Below are positions 23,839 to 33,182 of a DNA stretch of 50,798 bases, in pieces. A program made the position numbers and the translations under genes. Positions within the stretch are counted from its first letter, which is position 1; each line of letters starts with the position of its first letter. Below the pieces are notes generated by a model, which did no database searches, was not told the DNA's origin, and saw only the letters and a program-made list of their open reading frames with translations. Source of the stretch: an uncultured Ferrovum sp. (lineage in GTDB: Bacteria; Pseudomonadota; Gammaproteobacteria; Burkholderiales; Ferrovaceae); the NCBI GenBank assembly GCA_903893215.1, contig CAITLJ010000028.1:1-50798 (forward strand), in the 5' to 3' direction.

Positions 23839-25296
23839 TCAGCGAAAGACGTGATGTTCCGGGCGAAACGCCTGCGCCAGCCGCCGGAAGGTAAAACTGA
23901 AGCCGGGGAACATGGCAATCACCTTGCCGCTGCGGCTCTTGTACCAGCTGTTGCAGCCACCGGACTGCCAGACGGTAGGCTGCATTTCACGATGGATCAT
24001 TTCGGTGTAAGCCTGCTCGGCCACCGGCGTGACCTCGATTGCCGCCGCCTTGCGCGCCTGCACTGCGGCAATGGCGCGACGGATGTACTCCATCTGTGCC
24101 TCGATCACAAAAATCGCGGAGGTATGGCCGATCCCGGTATTCGGACCGGTCACGATGAACAGATTGGGGAAGCCGGGCATGCAGGTACCCAGATAAGCCC
24201 GCGGATAATCCTCCCAGAACGCCTGCAGGCGGCGTCCTTCGCGGCCGATCACCGGATAGGGAATCACCCCGTCGGTGGCGTCATAACCGGTGGAATAGAC
24301 AATCAGGTCAAGATCGACCTGATTGCCCTGCGTGGTGCGGATGCCCCCCGCGTTGATGCTGCTGACGCCATCGGTCGCAGGGTGCAGGGTCACGTTGTCG
24401 CGTGCCAGTGCCGGGTAAAGCGTGCTAGACAGGATGATGCGCTTGCAGCCGATCGTATAATCCGGCGTGACCGCAGCGCGCAGGGCCGGGTCCTTGAGTT
24501 GCCGGGCGATATGCTTTTCAGCCGCGCGCTGGGCCACGCGCTTGAGCATGGTCCGCGAATACTTGAACCCGATCACGCGGCTTTCCAACCCGAAATAAAT
24601 GGCGGTTCGCAAGGCCTTGTAGATCAGCCGGTTGCCCAGCAGGGCACGCTCAAAGCGCGAAAAAACGTGGTCCGGTCGCGGCAGCACCCAGTGCGGGGTA
24701 CGCTGGAATACATGCAGTTTGCCCACTTCGCCGGCAATCGCCGGGATCACCTGCGCCGCGCTGGCACCACTGCCGATCACCGCCACCCGCTTGCCGCGCA
24801 GGTCATACGTGTGGTCCCAGCTGTTGGTGTGAAAGCTGCGGCCGGCGAAGCTGTCCCGCCCTGGAAAATTGGGGATCACCGGCGTGCTGAGCGGCCCGGA
24901 GGCATTGATCAGGAAGCGCGCCCGGAAGGTGCCGGCGCTTGCGGTGGTGATTTGCCAGAGCTGTGCCGGTTCATCCCAACTCACCTCGATCACCTCGGCA
25001 TTGAGCCGCGTCTTGACGCGCAGGCCATGCTTGTCGAGCACATGATTGGTATATTCGACCAGCTCGGACTGGGTGGCAAACATCTGCGACCAGCGGTAAG
25101 GCTCGAAGGACAGCGAATACAAAGGCGACTGCACATCCACTGCCGCACCTGGGTAGCTGTTCTGGCTCCAGGTGCCGCCCATCCAGTTACGGCGCTCCAG
25201 GATCAGGAAATCTTCCACGCCGATCCGGCGCAGGTTGATGGCCGCCGCCTGTCCGCCAAACCCGCTGCCGATGATGATTGCCGTGAATGTGTTCAT
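23839..25296 (-). CDS. flavin-containing, Baeyer-Villiger-type monooxygenase
   Basis: A 485-residue FAD/NADPH monooxygenase. The FAD Rossmann motif is IIGSGFGGQAAAI (residues 10-15 GSGFGG), the type I Baeyer-Villiger fingerprint is FAGRSFHTNSWD (150-161), and the NADPH Rossmann motif is VIGSGASAAQV (175 on). It would insert oxygen into ketones to give esters or lactones using O2 and NADPH. A related N- or S-oxidising flavoprotein cannot be ruled out, but the FxGxxxHxxxWD motif favours BVMO. It is divergent from a TetR-type regulator and SDR enzyme with 67 bp between, a typical arrangement for a regulated catabolic set. Confidence 0.9.
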   Translation of the reverse strand: MNTFTAIIIGSGFGGQAAAINLRRIGVEDFLILERRNWMGGTWSQNSYPGAAVDVQSPLYSLSFEPYRWSQMFATQSELVEYTNHVLDKHGLRVKTRLNAEVIEVSWDEPAQLWQITTASAGTFRARFLINASGPLSTPVIPNFPGRDSFAGRSFHTNSWDHTYDLRGKRVAVIGSGASAAQVIPAIAGEVGKLHVFQRTPHWVLPRPDHVFSRFERALLGNRLIYKALRTAIYFGLESRVIGFKYSRTMLKRVAQRAAEKHIARQLKDPALRAAVTPDYTIGCKRIILSSTLYPALARDNVTLHPATDGVSSINAGGIRTTQGNQVDLDLIVYSTGYDATDGVIPYPVIGREGRRLQAFWEDYPRAYLGTCMPGFPNLFIVTGPNTGIGHTSAIFVIEAQMEYIRRAIAAVQARKAAAIEVTPVAEQAYTEMIHREMQPTVWQSGGCNSWYKSRSGKVIAMFPGFSFTFRRLAQAFRPEHHVFR

Positions 25297-25363
25297 GAAC
25301 GAGGATCCGCTGTTGTTGGTTTTAAAGTGAATACGAGCATCATCAATTTACAAGTGACGACGA

Positions 25364-26065
25364 ATGACGTCAAATAAGGTCATGGCTTCCACGACGCATT
25401 CTCCCGATCCTGCAGGCCGCCCCTACGGCGGTATCGGCCCGGCTGCCCGTCAAGCGCAGCGCCAGCAGAGCTTTCTTGACGCCGGCCTGGCCGTGTTCGG
25501 TACCAGTGGCTACCGCACGGCCACCGTTCGGCAACTGTGCCGCGAAGCCGGACTCACCGACCGCTATTTCTACGAATCATTTGCCAGCACCGAGGATCTG
25601 CTGCTGGCGGTCTACCAGCGCGCCTTCAATGCGCTGGAAGACGCAGTAATGGGCGCAATCCTCCAGGCCGGCAGCGGGGATCCGGACGGCCTGATGGCCG
25701 GGCTGCGCGCCGGCCTGGAGGCAACCTACGCCATGGCAGCAGACCCGCGCGTGGCGCGGGTCTGCTGGCTGGAAGTGCTCGGTGTGAGTCCGCGGGTGGA
25801 TCAGGTCTATCAGGGCAATTTCGAACGCTATGGCAAGCTGATCACGGCCATCGCGCTGCAACTGGCACCGCACTGGAAGCCCAGCGCCACCGAAGCGCGC
25901 GTGCTCGGTGTTGGCCTGGCCGGCGCGGTCAGCCTGAATGTCACGCAATGGCTGCTTGGCGGCTATGGCGACAGCCAGAGCGACATGGTCAATGCCACGC
26001 TACCCTTGTTCACTGCGGTGATGCGCCAACTGGCCATCCCACCCGAATCGTCTTCCCCCCGCTGA
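25364..26065 (+). CDS. TetR family transcriptional regulator
   Basis: A 233-residue repressor-like protein. The N-terminal HTH (TVRQLCREAGLTDRYFYESF, about residues 50-70) is followed by an alpha-helical ligand-binding domain. ATG codons at 25364 and 25382 are both possible; neither has a convincing ribosome site. It is divergent from the Baeyer-Villiger-type monooxygenase and 10 bp upstream of an SDR gene, so it probably controls both by binding the short AT-rich intergenic region. The effector may be a substrate or product of those enzymes. Confidence 0.9.
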   Translation: MTSNKVMASTTHSPDPAGRPYGGIGPAARQAQRQQSFLDAGLAVFGTSGYRTATVRQLCREAGLTDRYFYESFASTEDLLLAVYQRAFNALEDAVMGAILQAGSGDPDGLMAGLRAGLEATYAMAADPRVARVCWLEVLGVSPRVDQVYQGNFERYGKLITAIALQLAPHWKPSATEARVLGVGLAGAVSLNVTQWLLGGYGDSQSDMVNATLPLFTAVMRQLAIPPESSSPR

Positions 26066-26075
26066 GCCCGCTGCC

Positions 26076-26888
26076 ATGTCCACACCATCCAATACTGCCC
26101 ATCGCAAGACCATCTTCATCAGCGGCGGCGCAGCCGGCATCGGCGCCGCCACAGCGCAGCACTTTGCCCGGCAGGGGTGGCTGGTCGGGGTATTTGATGT
26201 CCAGCCGGATGCCGCGCAAGCCCTGATCAGGACGCTGCCAGGCGAGGGTCATCTGGGCGGGGCGCTGGACGTATCGGACGCCACCCAGTTTGCAGCGCAA
26301 CTGGCGTATTTTGTGACGCATACCCATGGCCGCCTGGATGTGCTGTTCAACAATGCCGGTATTGCGGTGACCGAGCTGTTTGCCGAGACCGACATCAGCC
26401 GCCTGCACCGGGTGATCGACGTCAACCTGAAAGGCGTGCTGAATGGCTGTCATGCCGCCCTGCCCCACCTGCGCGCCACCGCAGGTGCGCGCGTGATCAG
26501 CATGTGCTCGGCCTCGGCAATATACGGCCAGCCCATGCTGGCTGCGTATTCGGCAACCAAGTCAGCGGTACGCAGCCTGACCGAGGCGCTCGACATCGAA
26601 TGGAGTCGCCATGGCATCCGGGTAGTGGACGTGCTGCCCCTGTTTGTGGATACCGCCATGGTGCGCAATGACGTGCACCGCATGGAAACCGTGCGCCGCC
26701 TGGGCGTCCGACTGACCGCCGAAGATGTGGCCGGCGCGGTATGGCGGCTGGCGGAGAGCAAGCCCGCCCGCCTGCCCGTACACACCTATGTCGGCATGCA
26801 GACCCGGCTGTCCGCCTTCCTGGCGCGCATATCGCCGACCGCCATGACGCGCTGGACTACCGCATGGCTGGCCGGCTTCACCGGATGA
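26076..26888 (+). CDS. SDR family NAD(P)-dependent oxidoreductase
   Basis: A 270-residue classical short-chain dehydrogenase/reductase. Cofactor motif SGGAAGIGAATA, the NNAGIAV motif, active-site serine in CSASAIYG and YSATK (catalytic Tyr and Lys). It would oxidise an alcohol or reduce a ketone. The position right behind the TetR gene and divergent from the Baeyer-Villiger-type enzyme suggests a shared pathway, with SDR making the ketone that the monooxygenase converts. This is inference from gene order. Confidence 0.92.
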   Translation: MSTPSNTAHRKTIFISGGAAGIGAATAQHFARQGWLVGVFDVQPDAAQALIRTLPGEGHLGGALDVSDATQFAAQLAYFVTHTHGRLDVLFNNAGIAVTELFAETDISRLHRVIDVNLKGVLNGCHAALPHLRATAGARVISMCSASAIYGQPMLAAYSATKSAVRSLTEALDIEWSRHGIRVVDVLPLFVDTAMVRNDVHRMETVRRLGVRLTAEDVAGAVWRLAESKPARLPVHTYVGMQTRLSAFLARISPTAMTRWTTAWLAGFTG

Positions 26889-26915
26889 ACCTCCGGACGG
26901 CCTGGTGCGGCTTCG

Positions 26916-27494
26916 TCAATCCGCCTTGAGCGCACGCTCGATGCGCAGGTCGGGCACGATCCACATCAACGCCACCAGCACGTAGAGTCCCTGTGCGACA
27001 TCCGGCCAGACCCACGCCAACCCGATGCCCACGGCATACACCACCGGCGACCATTTACCCTTGCCATCGCGCCCGACCGCGCGCGCCAGGACCGATTCGC
27101 TGCCCTGCGCACGGATGATGGCTGCCTGCAGGAGCGCATAGGCGATGGCCGCCATCAGCAGCACGCCGCCATATAACGCAGTCGGCATCGGTGCCAGCCG
27201 GTTCTTGCCCATCCAGGCCGTGGCAAATGGCATCAGCGACAGCCAGAACAACAGGTGCAGGTTGGCCCACATGATCAGACCATTGACCCTGCCTGCGGTG
27301 TGCAGCAAATGATGGTGGTTGTTCCAGTAGATCCCGACATAGACGAAGCTGAGCAGGTAAGACATCCAGATCGGGAACATGGGCAGCAAATCGGTAGCGC
27401 TGGTGCCCTGCGGCACCTTCATTTCCAGCACCATGATGGTGATGATGATGGCGATCACCCCATCACTGAAAGCTTCCAGCCGTCCCTTGTCCAT
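26916..27494 (-). CDS. TMEM175 family potassium channel-like protein (DUF1211)
   Basis: A 192-residue integral membrane protein with about six helices. It starts MDKGRLEAFSDGVIAIIITI, containing the RxxxFSD motif of the bacterial TMEM175 family, whose members form K+-selective channels. Length and motif fit the single-repeat bacterial form. The ATG at 27494 gives the family start; upstream in-frame sequence is not conserved. It stands alone, convergent with the SDR gene (27 bp between stops). Confidence 0.9.
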   Translation of the reverse strand: MDKGRLEAFSDGVIAIIITIMVLEMKVPQGTSATDLLPMFPIWMSYLLSFVYVGIYWNNHHHLLHTAGRVNGLIMWANLHLLFWLSLMPFATAWMGKNRLAPMPTALYGGVLLMAAIAYALLQAAIIRAQGSESVLARAVGRDGKGKWSPVVYAVGIGLAWVWPDVAQGLYVLVALMWIVPDLRIERALKAD

Positions 27495-27603
27495 CTGTAC
27501 TCCTGTGGATGCCAGCGCCCCTGTCACCAAGGCTGCCCTGCGCACCAATGCTCTCCACCGTGATCCCTGCCTTGCACCCTGCGATGCGACAGCGGGACCG
27601 TAC

Positions 27604-28113
27604 TCAGGAAAAACCGGCCGGCCCACCCCGTGCTTCAAACTCTGTCCGCAGTAGCGACATCAGCACCATGGACTCGTAATGACCGTCGGGTGCGATCAGG
27701 CATTCGCGCAGGGTACCTTCCTCCACGAGGCCTTCCGACTGGTACAACTGCCGTGCACGGGCATTATGACTTTTCACATCCAGCCAGACGCGATGGGCAT
27801 CATGTTCGGTGAAGGCCATGCGAATGCCGGCACGCAGCGCGGCCCGCCCGGCACCGCAGCCCTTGCGATCCACCACGATGCGCCTGAATTCGATGCAGCG
27901 GTGCGGCGATTGCAGGCCCCACAGCATGAAAAAGCCGATTTTCGCGCCATCTGCGCTTGCCCGCACGATCCGATGGGCGCAGTCAGGGTCGCTCAGCGCT
28001 TCCAGATGCTGCGCCCGGCGCCATTGGGTAATGTACTGCCCGTTCTGCCAGTCCGCTTCAAGGGCCTGCACAAAATCGAGATCGTCGGATGTGGTGGGAT
28101 GCACGGAAATCAT
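27604..28113 (-). CDS. GNAT family N-acetyltransferase
   Basis: A 169-residue RimJ/RimL-like acetyltransferase. The acetyl-CoA binding loop is DRKGCGAGRAALRAG, and the family's terminal motif is WLDVKSHNARARQLYQSEGLVEEG. The N-terminal half (DDLDFVQALEADWQNGQYITQW) matches the usual start. The ATG at 28113 is chosen because the domain begins there. Substrate unknown. It is followed on the same strand by the TMEM175-like gene 109 bp later. Confidence 0.88.
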   Translation of the reverse strand: MISVHPTTSDDLDFVQALEADWQNGQYITQWRRAQHLEALSDPDCAHRIVRASADGAKIGFFMLWGLQSPHRCIEFRRIVVDRKGCGAGRAALRAGIRMAFTEHDAHRVWLDVKSHNARARQLYQSEGLVEEGTLRECLIAPDGHYESMVLMSLLRTEFEARGGPAGFS

Positions 28114-28344
28114 CAGCAGGCAAGGACACCGAAGCAGCACGGGTTCGACCCGCCTCAGGCGCTCATGATGCCCGAAAAAAAACCGCTGCGCAGACTGCAC
28201 CAGCGGATCGCGATGATTTACGCTGCACGCCCTTGCCTGATGCATTTTTCGGCAATGCAACCCAAGTAAAGGCATGCGCGCGAGCACAACCGGGCACCCG
28301 CCCGGTGCTAGCATCCGTCTCAGTCCAGATTGATCGAGAGCACC

Positions 28345-29310
28345 ATGCGCCACCCAACCTCGCCCCGTCACTCCGCCCTGCTCGCTACGCTCGGAATGCT
28401 TGGATTGCTCGCCGGACTGCCGCCTGCCCGGGCTGCAACCGAACCAACGCCGCCAGCGGGACAGTCCGAAGAGGCCTTCCGCGCAGAGACACAGGCTTGG
28501 CAGCGCCGGCGTATCGAGCGGCTGACTGCCGCAGACGGTTGGCTGACGCTGGTGGGGCTGGACTGGCTGGAACCCGGCGAGAACCTGTTTGGCAGTGCGG
28601 CCGATAACCGCGTCGTGCTGCGAGGCGACGGTATTCCGCCGGTGGCGGGCTCGTTGGTACTGGAAAACGGTCACCTGAACGCCCGCATCCTCGCCCCCGG
28701 CAGCTTGACCGTCGACGGCAGGACGATCGGCGATATCGAACTGAAGGATGACCTGCAGGACGAGCCCACCGTGCTGCAACTGGGCACCGTATCCATTCAG
28801 GTGGTGAAGCGCAGCGAACGCTGGGCCGCCCGGATAAAGGACAGCGCCAGTCCGGTACGGACCGGCTTCAAGGGACTGGAGTGGTTTGAAGCCGACCCGC
28901 GCTTCCGGGTGGAAGCCACGCTGGTTCCTGCGCCACCGGGCAAGACCCTGCCCATCACTAACATTCTGGGCTTCATCGAACAGCAGCCCACTCCGGGCGC
29001 ACTGGAATTTGACCTGCTTGGCCAGCATTGCCGGGTGGAACCGATACAGGAAGATGACAGTGGCGACCTGTTTCTGATGATTGCCGACGGGACCAGCGGC
29101 AAAGAAACCTACGGGGCCGGCCGCTACATCGTGGTCAACCGCAGTGCTGAGAGCGGCAAATGGGTGATCGACTTCAATCACGCCTACAACCCGCCCTGCG
29201 CTTTCACGGCATTCGCCACCTGTCCCCTGCCGCCCAAAGGCAACCGGCTGCCGCTGCGCGTTACAGCGGGCGAGCGGCGTTACGCTGGTGACCAGGCCGC
29301 CGCGCCCTGA
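28345..29310 (+). CDS. secreted DUF1684 domain-containing protein
   Basis: A 321-residue protein with a signal peptide (ALLATLGMLGLLAGLPPARA) and the DUF1684 fold, a family of unknown function. Characteristic stretches are DGWLTLVGLDWLEPG, GLEWFEADPRFRVEA and YGAGRYIVVN, and the C-terminal FNHAYNPPCAFTAFATCPLPP. The ATG at 28345 has GAGAG just upstream; a TTG 15 bp earlier is less likely. It is predicted periplasmic. It sits 89 bp upstream of the oleate hydratase, possibly in one transcript. Confidence 0.88.
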   Translation: MRHPTSPRHSALLATLGMLGLLAGLPPARAATEPTPPAGQSEEAFRAETQAWQRRRIERLTAADGWLTLVGLDWLEPGENLFGSAADNRVVLRGDGIPPVAGSLVLENGHLNARILAPGSLTVDGRTIGDIELKDDLQDEPTVLQLGTVSIQVVKRSERWAARIKDSASPVRTGFKGLEWFEADPRFRVEATLVPAPPGKTLPITNILGFIEQQPTPGALEFDLLGQHCRVEPIQEDDSGDLFLMIADGTSGKETYGAGRYIVVNRSAESGKWVIDFNHAYNPPCAFTAFATCPLPPKGNRLPLRVTAGERRYAGDQAAAP

Positions 29311-29399
29311 GGTATACGCACCGGCAAACGCGCAACGCACCGACGCCGGGCTGATCGCAACACCATGCTCAGTGCAGCCATCCAGTGGAGCGCAACAGC

Positions 29400-30968
29400 A
29401 TGGACACAGACACCAAGGCCACCCTGATCGGCGGCGGCATTGGCTCGCTGGCCGCGGCCGCATTCCTGATCCGCGACGGCGGCATGGACGGATCGCGAAT
29501 CACCATCCTGGATGCTGGCGATGCCATGGGTGGCAGCCTGGACGGCGCCGGCAACGCCGGAGCGGGCTATTCCATGCGCGGTGGCCGTATGCTCACCACC
29601 GACAACTACGAATGCACCTGGGACCTGTTTCGCACCATTCCCTCGCTCACCCGCCCGCAGAAGACGGTATACGACGAAACCATCGACTTCAACCAGGTGC
29701 ACTCGTCGCACGCCATGGCCCGACTGGTGGATGCGCAGCGCGGCAAGGTACCCGTGACGTCGATGGGCTTCACGCTGACCGACCGGCTTGAGCTGCTCCG
29801 CCTGACCAATGCCAGCGAGGCCAGCCTGGGCAAGACCTGCATCACCGACCATTTGTCGTCCGCGTTTTTCCATACGCCGTTCTGGCTGATGTGGTGCACC
29901 ACCTTTGCATTCCAACCCTGGCACAGCGCCGTGGAATTCCGTCGTTACCTGCACCGCTTCGTGCTCGAATTTTCACGCATCGAAACGCTGGCGGGCGTGA
30001 AAAGAACCGTGCTCAACCAGTACGACTCCCTGGTCCTGCCGCTGCAGCACTGGCTTCTGGGCAAGGGGGTACAGTTCAAGCCGCATTGCGTGGTGACGGA
30101 TATCGACCACAAGCAGCAGGATGGCCAATTCGAGGTGATTGCCCTGCACATGGAGCTTGATGGACAGGCCGAAATCATCGCGCTGGAGCCGGGCGACCTG
30201 GTGTTCCTGCAGAACGGATCGATGACCGACGCCTCCAGCCTGGGCTCGATGACCGTGCCCGCGCCACGACGGGAACGTACCCTCCATGGCGGCTGGTCAC
30301 TCTGGGAAAAACTGGCCCTGCAACATGACGGCTTTGGGCATCCGGAAGTGTTCAACCGTTGCATCGCACAGTCCAGCTGGAACTCGTTCACCGTGACGCT
30401 GAAAGACGCGCGCTTCTTTACGCAGATGGAGGCGTTCAGCGGCAACGAGGCCGGTACGGGCGGGTTGGTCACTTTCAGGGATTCCAGCTGGCTGCTGTCC
30501 ATCGTGCTGGCCCACCAGCCGCATTTTGCCAACCAGCCGACGGATGTGCAGGTGTTTTGGGGCTACGCGCTCTTCCCCGACCGCATCGGCAATTTCGTGG
30601 CCAAGTCGATGGATGATTGCAACGGCGCAGAGATTCTGCAGGAGCTCTGCGGTCATCTGCGCTTTGATCTGTGCGTGATGACCACTGCCAATTGCATTCC
30701 CTGCCGCATGCCTTACATCACCAGCATGTTCATGCCGCGTTCACCGGGCGACCGCCCCCTGCCGGTGCCGGCGAATACGCGCAACTTTGCGTTCATCAGT
30801 CAGTTTGTCGAGATCCCGCTCGATACGGTATTCACGGTGGAATACTCGGTGCGGGTGGCCCAGATGGCCGTCTACCAGTTGCTCAACCTGCAACGACCGA
30901 TTCCGAAGGTCAGTGCCTATGACACCTCGCTGCACGCCAAGTGGGAGGCGCTGATCAAGGCGCTGTAA
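29400..30968 (+). CDS. ohyA: oleate hydratase (myosin-cross-reactive-antigen family)
   Basis: A 522-residue FAD-binding fatty-acid hydratase that adds water to the cis-9 double bond of oleate to give 10-hydroxystearate. The FAD motif IGGGIGSLAAAAFL is near residue 10. The family-typical segments TTDNYECTWDLF, FEV-type helix SRIETLAGVKRTVLNQYDS and NFAFISQFVEIPLDTVFTVE are all present. Length is slightly short of the usual 550-640. The ATG at 29400 is preferred over a GTG 15 bp upstream. The enzyme is membrane-associated in studied species and may serve to detoxify host or environmental unsaturated fatty acids. Confidence 0.93.
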   Translation: MDTDTKATLIGGGIGSLAAAAFLIRDGGMDGSRITILDAGDAMGGSLDGAGNAGAGYSMRGGRMLTTDNYECTWDLFRTIPSLTRPQKTVYDETIDFNQVHSSHAMARLVDAQRGKVPVTSMGFTLTDRLELLRLTNASEASLGKTCITDHLSSAFFHTPFWLMWCTTFAFQPWHSAVEFRRYLHRFVLEFSRIETLAGVKRTVLNQYDSLVLPLQHWLLGKGVQFKPHCVVTDIDHKQQDGQFEVIALHMELDGQAEIIALEPGDLVFLQNGSMTDASSLGSMTVPAPRRERTLHGGWSLWEKLALQHDGFGHPEVFNRCIAQSSWNSFTVTLKDARFFTQMEAFSGNEAGTGGLVTFRDSSWLLSIVLAHQPHFANQPTDVQVFWGYALFPDRIGNFVAKSMDDCNGAEILQELCGHLRFDLCVMTTANCIPCRMPYITSMFMPRSPGDRPLPVPANTRNFAFISQFVEIPLDTVFTVEYSVRVAQMAVYQLLNLQRPIPKVSAYDTSLHAKWEALIKAL

Positions 30969-30999
30969 CGCCCGGGCACGGGAGTCGCAGCCTCATGAA

Positions 31000-31023
31000 G
31001 ACCGGGTCGGGGGGGCCCCGGTC
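31000..31023. terminator. hairpin after oleate hydratase, terminator-like
   Basis: A 7-bp GC stem GACCGGG / CCCGGTC around a G-rich 10-nt loop, 31 bp after the oleate hydratase stop. There is no T-run, so intrinsic termination is unproven. Confidence 0.3.
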
Positions 31024-31063
31024 ACCGGATCGTTCAGCCTGATTGACGGTTGTGGCATCCTGC

Positions 31064-32359
31064 ATGCTGTACCAATCCATCTGGAGAGAGGGTTTGACGG
31101 CGCTGATTCCAGGGAGTGCGATCGACCATGCACATGCCGGCCTGATCACCGATGTGGGGGTCCTGTTGCTCCTGGCCTGTGCTGTGGTCGCCCTGCTCGC
31201 GCGGCGGCTGCGACTGCCCTACACGGTAGCGCTGCTGCTAAGCGGCCTGGCATTGCGGCTGATACCCAGCCTGCCGGACGTGCCGCTGACCCGCGAACTG
31301 GTGTTCACCGGCCTGCTGCCACCACTGATTTTCGAGGCTGCCCTGAACCTGAGGTGGACCGGACTGCAGATCCTGTTTTCCCCAATCATCGGCATGGCCA
31401 GCGGCGGACTGATGCTGGCCGCGATGGTCACCGCTGTGGGCATGCACCTGCTGGCGGGCTGGCCGGTCCTGCAGGCTGCCATCTTTGGAGCGCTGATCGC
31501 AGCCACCGATCCGGTCTCCGTGATTGCCACGTTGAAGGAACAGCGGGCCCCCAGAAGACTGCAACTGCTGCTGGAAGCGGAAAGCCTGTTCAACGACGGG
31601 ACGGCCGCCGTGCTGTTCAGCGTGGTACTGGCCATCAGTGCAGGCATTGCCCCCACACCAGGCAACGTGATGGCCCAGGCCACCCTGATGATGGGCGGTG
31701 GCGTGTTGTGCGGTGCCGTGGTCGCCAAGCTGCTGGTATTCCTGATCGGCCGTACTGACGATCCCCTGGTCGAAATCACGTTCAGCGTGGTCGCCGCTTA
31801 TGGTGCCTTCCTGTTGGCGGACCATTGGGCCGCCTCGGGCGTGCTGGCCACCCTGACCGCCGGCCTGATCTTCGGGGCACACCAGCGCGCGGGAACCGTT
31901 TGCGCGCAGGGTCGCGATGCCACACACGCCTTCTGGGAGTTTGCAGCCTTCGTGGCCAACGCCCTGGTGTTCCTGCTGATCGGCCTGCAACTTGCCCAGC
32001 AGGACTATCTGCCACTGCTGCCGGACATCGGTCTGGCGATCGTGATCGTGCTGGCCGGCCGGTGTTGTGCTGTCTATCCGGTGGCCTGGCTGTTTTCACG
32101 CAGCCAGGCAGCGCTCGATCCTGCCGAGCAACACCTGCTGGTGTGGGGTGGCCTGCGCGGTGCTCTTGGATTGGCATTGGCAGTGGGCCTACCCGCCGAT
32201 CTGGCCCACCGCAAGGACATCATCACGGTGACATATGCGGTGGTGGCTTTTTCAGTGCTGGTGCAGGGCCTCACGATGCCTTGGCTGCTGGCACATCAGG
32301 CGGCACGCTGCCCGCCAGATCCAACGCTGGATAGTGTCGAAAAATGCCATCCTGATTGA
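31064..32359 (+). CDS. CPA1 family Na+(K+)/H+ antiporter
   Basis: A 431-residue cation/proton antiporter with 11-12 membrane spans. The ion-binding region reads AATDPVSVIATLKE (ND/DP-type motif of helix 5) and ESLFNDGTAAVLF (helix 6); LVWGGLRGALGLALAVGLP near the C-terminus is the CPA1 signature. It would exchange Na+ or K+ for protons in pH and salt homeostasis. Start uncertain: a TTG at 31043, the ATG at 31064 used here, or a TTG at 31094 preceded by GGAGAG are all in frame. The 3' end runs 89 bp into the convergent GST gene. Confidence 0.9.
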   Translation: MLYQSIWREGLTALIPGSAIDHAHAGLITDVGVLLLLACAVVALLARRLRLPYTVALLLSGLALRLIPSLPDVPLTRELVFTGLLPPLIFEAALNLRWTGLQILFSPIIGMASGGLMLAAMVTAVGMHLLAGWPVLQAAIFGALIAATDPVSVIATLKEQRAPRRLQLLLEAESLFNDGTAAVLFSVVLAISAGIAPTPGNVMAQATLMMGGGVLCGAVVAKLLVFLIGRTDDPLVEITFSVVAAYGAFLLADHWAASGVLATLTAGLIFGAHQRAGTVCAQGRDATHAFWEFAAFVANALVFLLIGLQLAQQDYLPLLPDIGLAIVIVLAGRCCAVYPVAWLFSRSQAALDPAEQHLLVWGGLRGALGLALAVGLPADLAHRKDIITVTYAVVAFSVLVQGLTMPWLLAHQAARCPPDPTLDSVEKCHPD

Positions 32360-33041
32360 ATGCCAGGCGTCGTTCGGAGCGCAGGTAAGCCTTCAGCAGC
32401 GCATGTTGCGGCACGCGTTGGTGGAGTGACGCCAACAGGGGGTGCTGCTGCGCAAAGTGCCGCATCGCGCGCGGAAAGGCGTAGTGCAGCCCGGCTACCA
32501 ACTGGAACAGCGAAAGGTCAACATAACTGAGCTCTGCACCCACCGCATGATGCGGTCCGTTCGGATTGGTTTGCAGTACCCGCTCGAAATAGCCAAGGAA
32601 TTTCGGCAAGCGATGGGCAAGAAAGGCGGCCGCACGCAGCTTGGCCGGGGCGAGCTGGTCTTCGTAGTACAGCGCGGTCGAGATGGGGTGATGCGTATCA
32701 TGCACTTCGGCAAGCAGGTCGGTGATGGTCAGTTGCAGGCCATGGGCAAAATGGCGGGGCCCCTCGCCCACCGGCACCAGGCCTAGCCTGGGTCCCAGGT
32801 AGAGCAGGATGTTGGCCACATGCGAAATCAACAGACTGCCATCGCGCAGGAATGGTGGGGCAAAGGGCGGGCTGGCAGGTCCGCTATCCTCGAGCAGGTC
32901 AATCATGGCTTCGGTGCCAAGGTCACCGACGTCGTCCTCGCGCGCCATGTCCACATAGGTCGCACCGGCGGCTTCCAGGGCCAGGCGCACGAACTCGCCG
33001 CGGCCAGGAATGCTGTCCCAGTAATACAGTTGGTAGGTCAT
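32271..33041 (-). CDS. glutathione S-transferase family protein
   Basis: A 256-residue GST. The thioredoxin-like N-terminal domain starts MTYQLYYWDSIPGRGEFVRL, with Tyr and Gly-Arg-Gly-Glu typical of class Sigma/Alpha-like enzymes. SLLISHVANILLYLG is the glutathione-binding Ser-containing turn (usually QS, here IS). The helical C-terminal domain contains ELSYVDLSLFQLVAGLHYAF. The ATG at 33041 is clear. Its 3' end overlaps the antiporter gene on the other strand by 89 bp. The tail beyond YLRSERR is longer than typical. Confidence 0.85.
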   Translation of the reverse strand: MTYQLYYWDSIPGRGEFVRLALEAAGATYVDMAREDDVGDLGTEAMIDLLEDSGPASPPFAPPFLRDGSLLISHVANILLYLGPRLGLVPVGEGPRHFAHGLQLTITDLLAEVHDTHHPISTALYYEDQLAPAKLRAAAFLAHRLPKFLGYFERVLQTNPNGPHHAVGAELSYVDLSLFQLVAGLHYAFPRAMRHFAQQHPLLASLHQRVPQHALLKAYLRSERRLAFNQDGIFRHYPALDLAGSVPPDVPAAKAS

Positions 33042-33182
33042 GGTGGCACCCTCCGTGAAATGCAGGTGGGCCCAGTCTAATGGCTGGCGCAGCGTCGGCA
33101 GGTGCGCTGTGGCACAGACCGCCACGCGGCGGGCGCGGATGCTGCTCAGACTGTCCCCGATTGACCACTGCAAGGAACGACC

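Noticed and set aside
28114-28344. 231-bp intergenic stretch before the DUF1684 gene
   Set aside because: No convincing ORF, terminator or operator; only weak runs such as an A-tract and GC-rich inverted sequence near the end.
27604-29463. 619-codon minus-strand frame covering GNAT and beyond
   Set aside because: Only the last 169 codons are a real GNAT gene. The upstream part is antisense to the DUF1684 gene.
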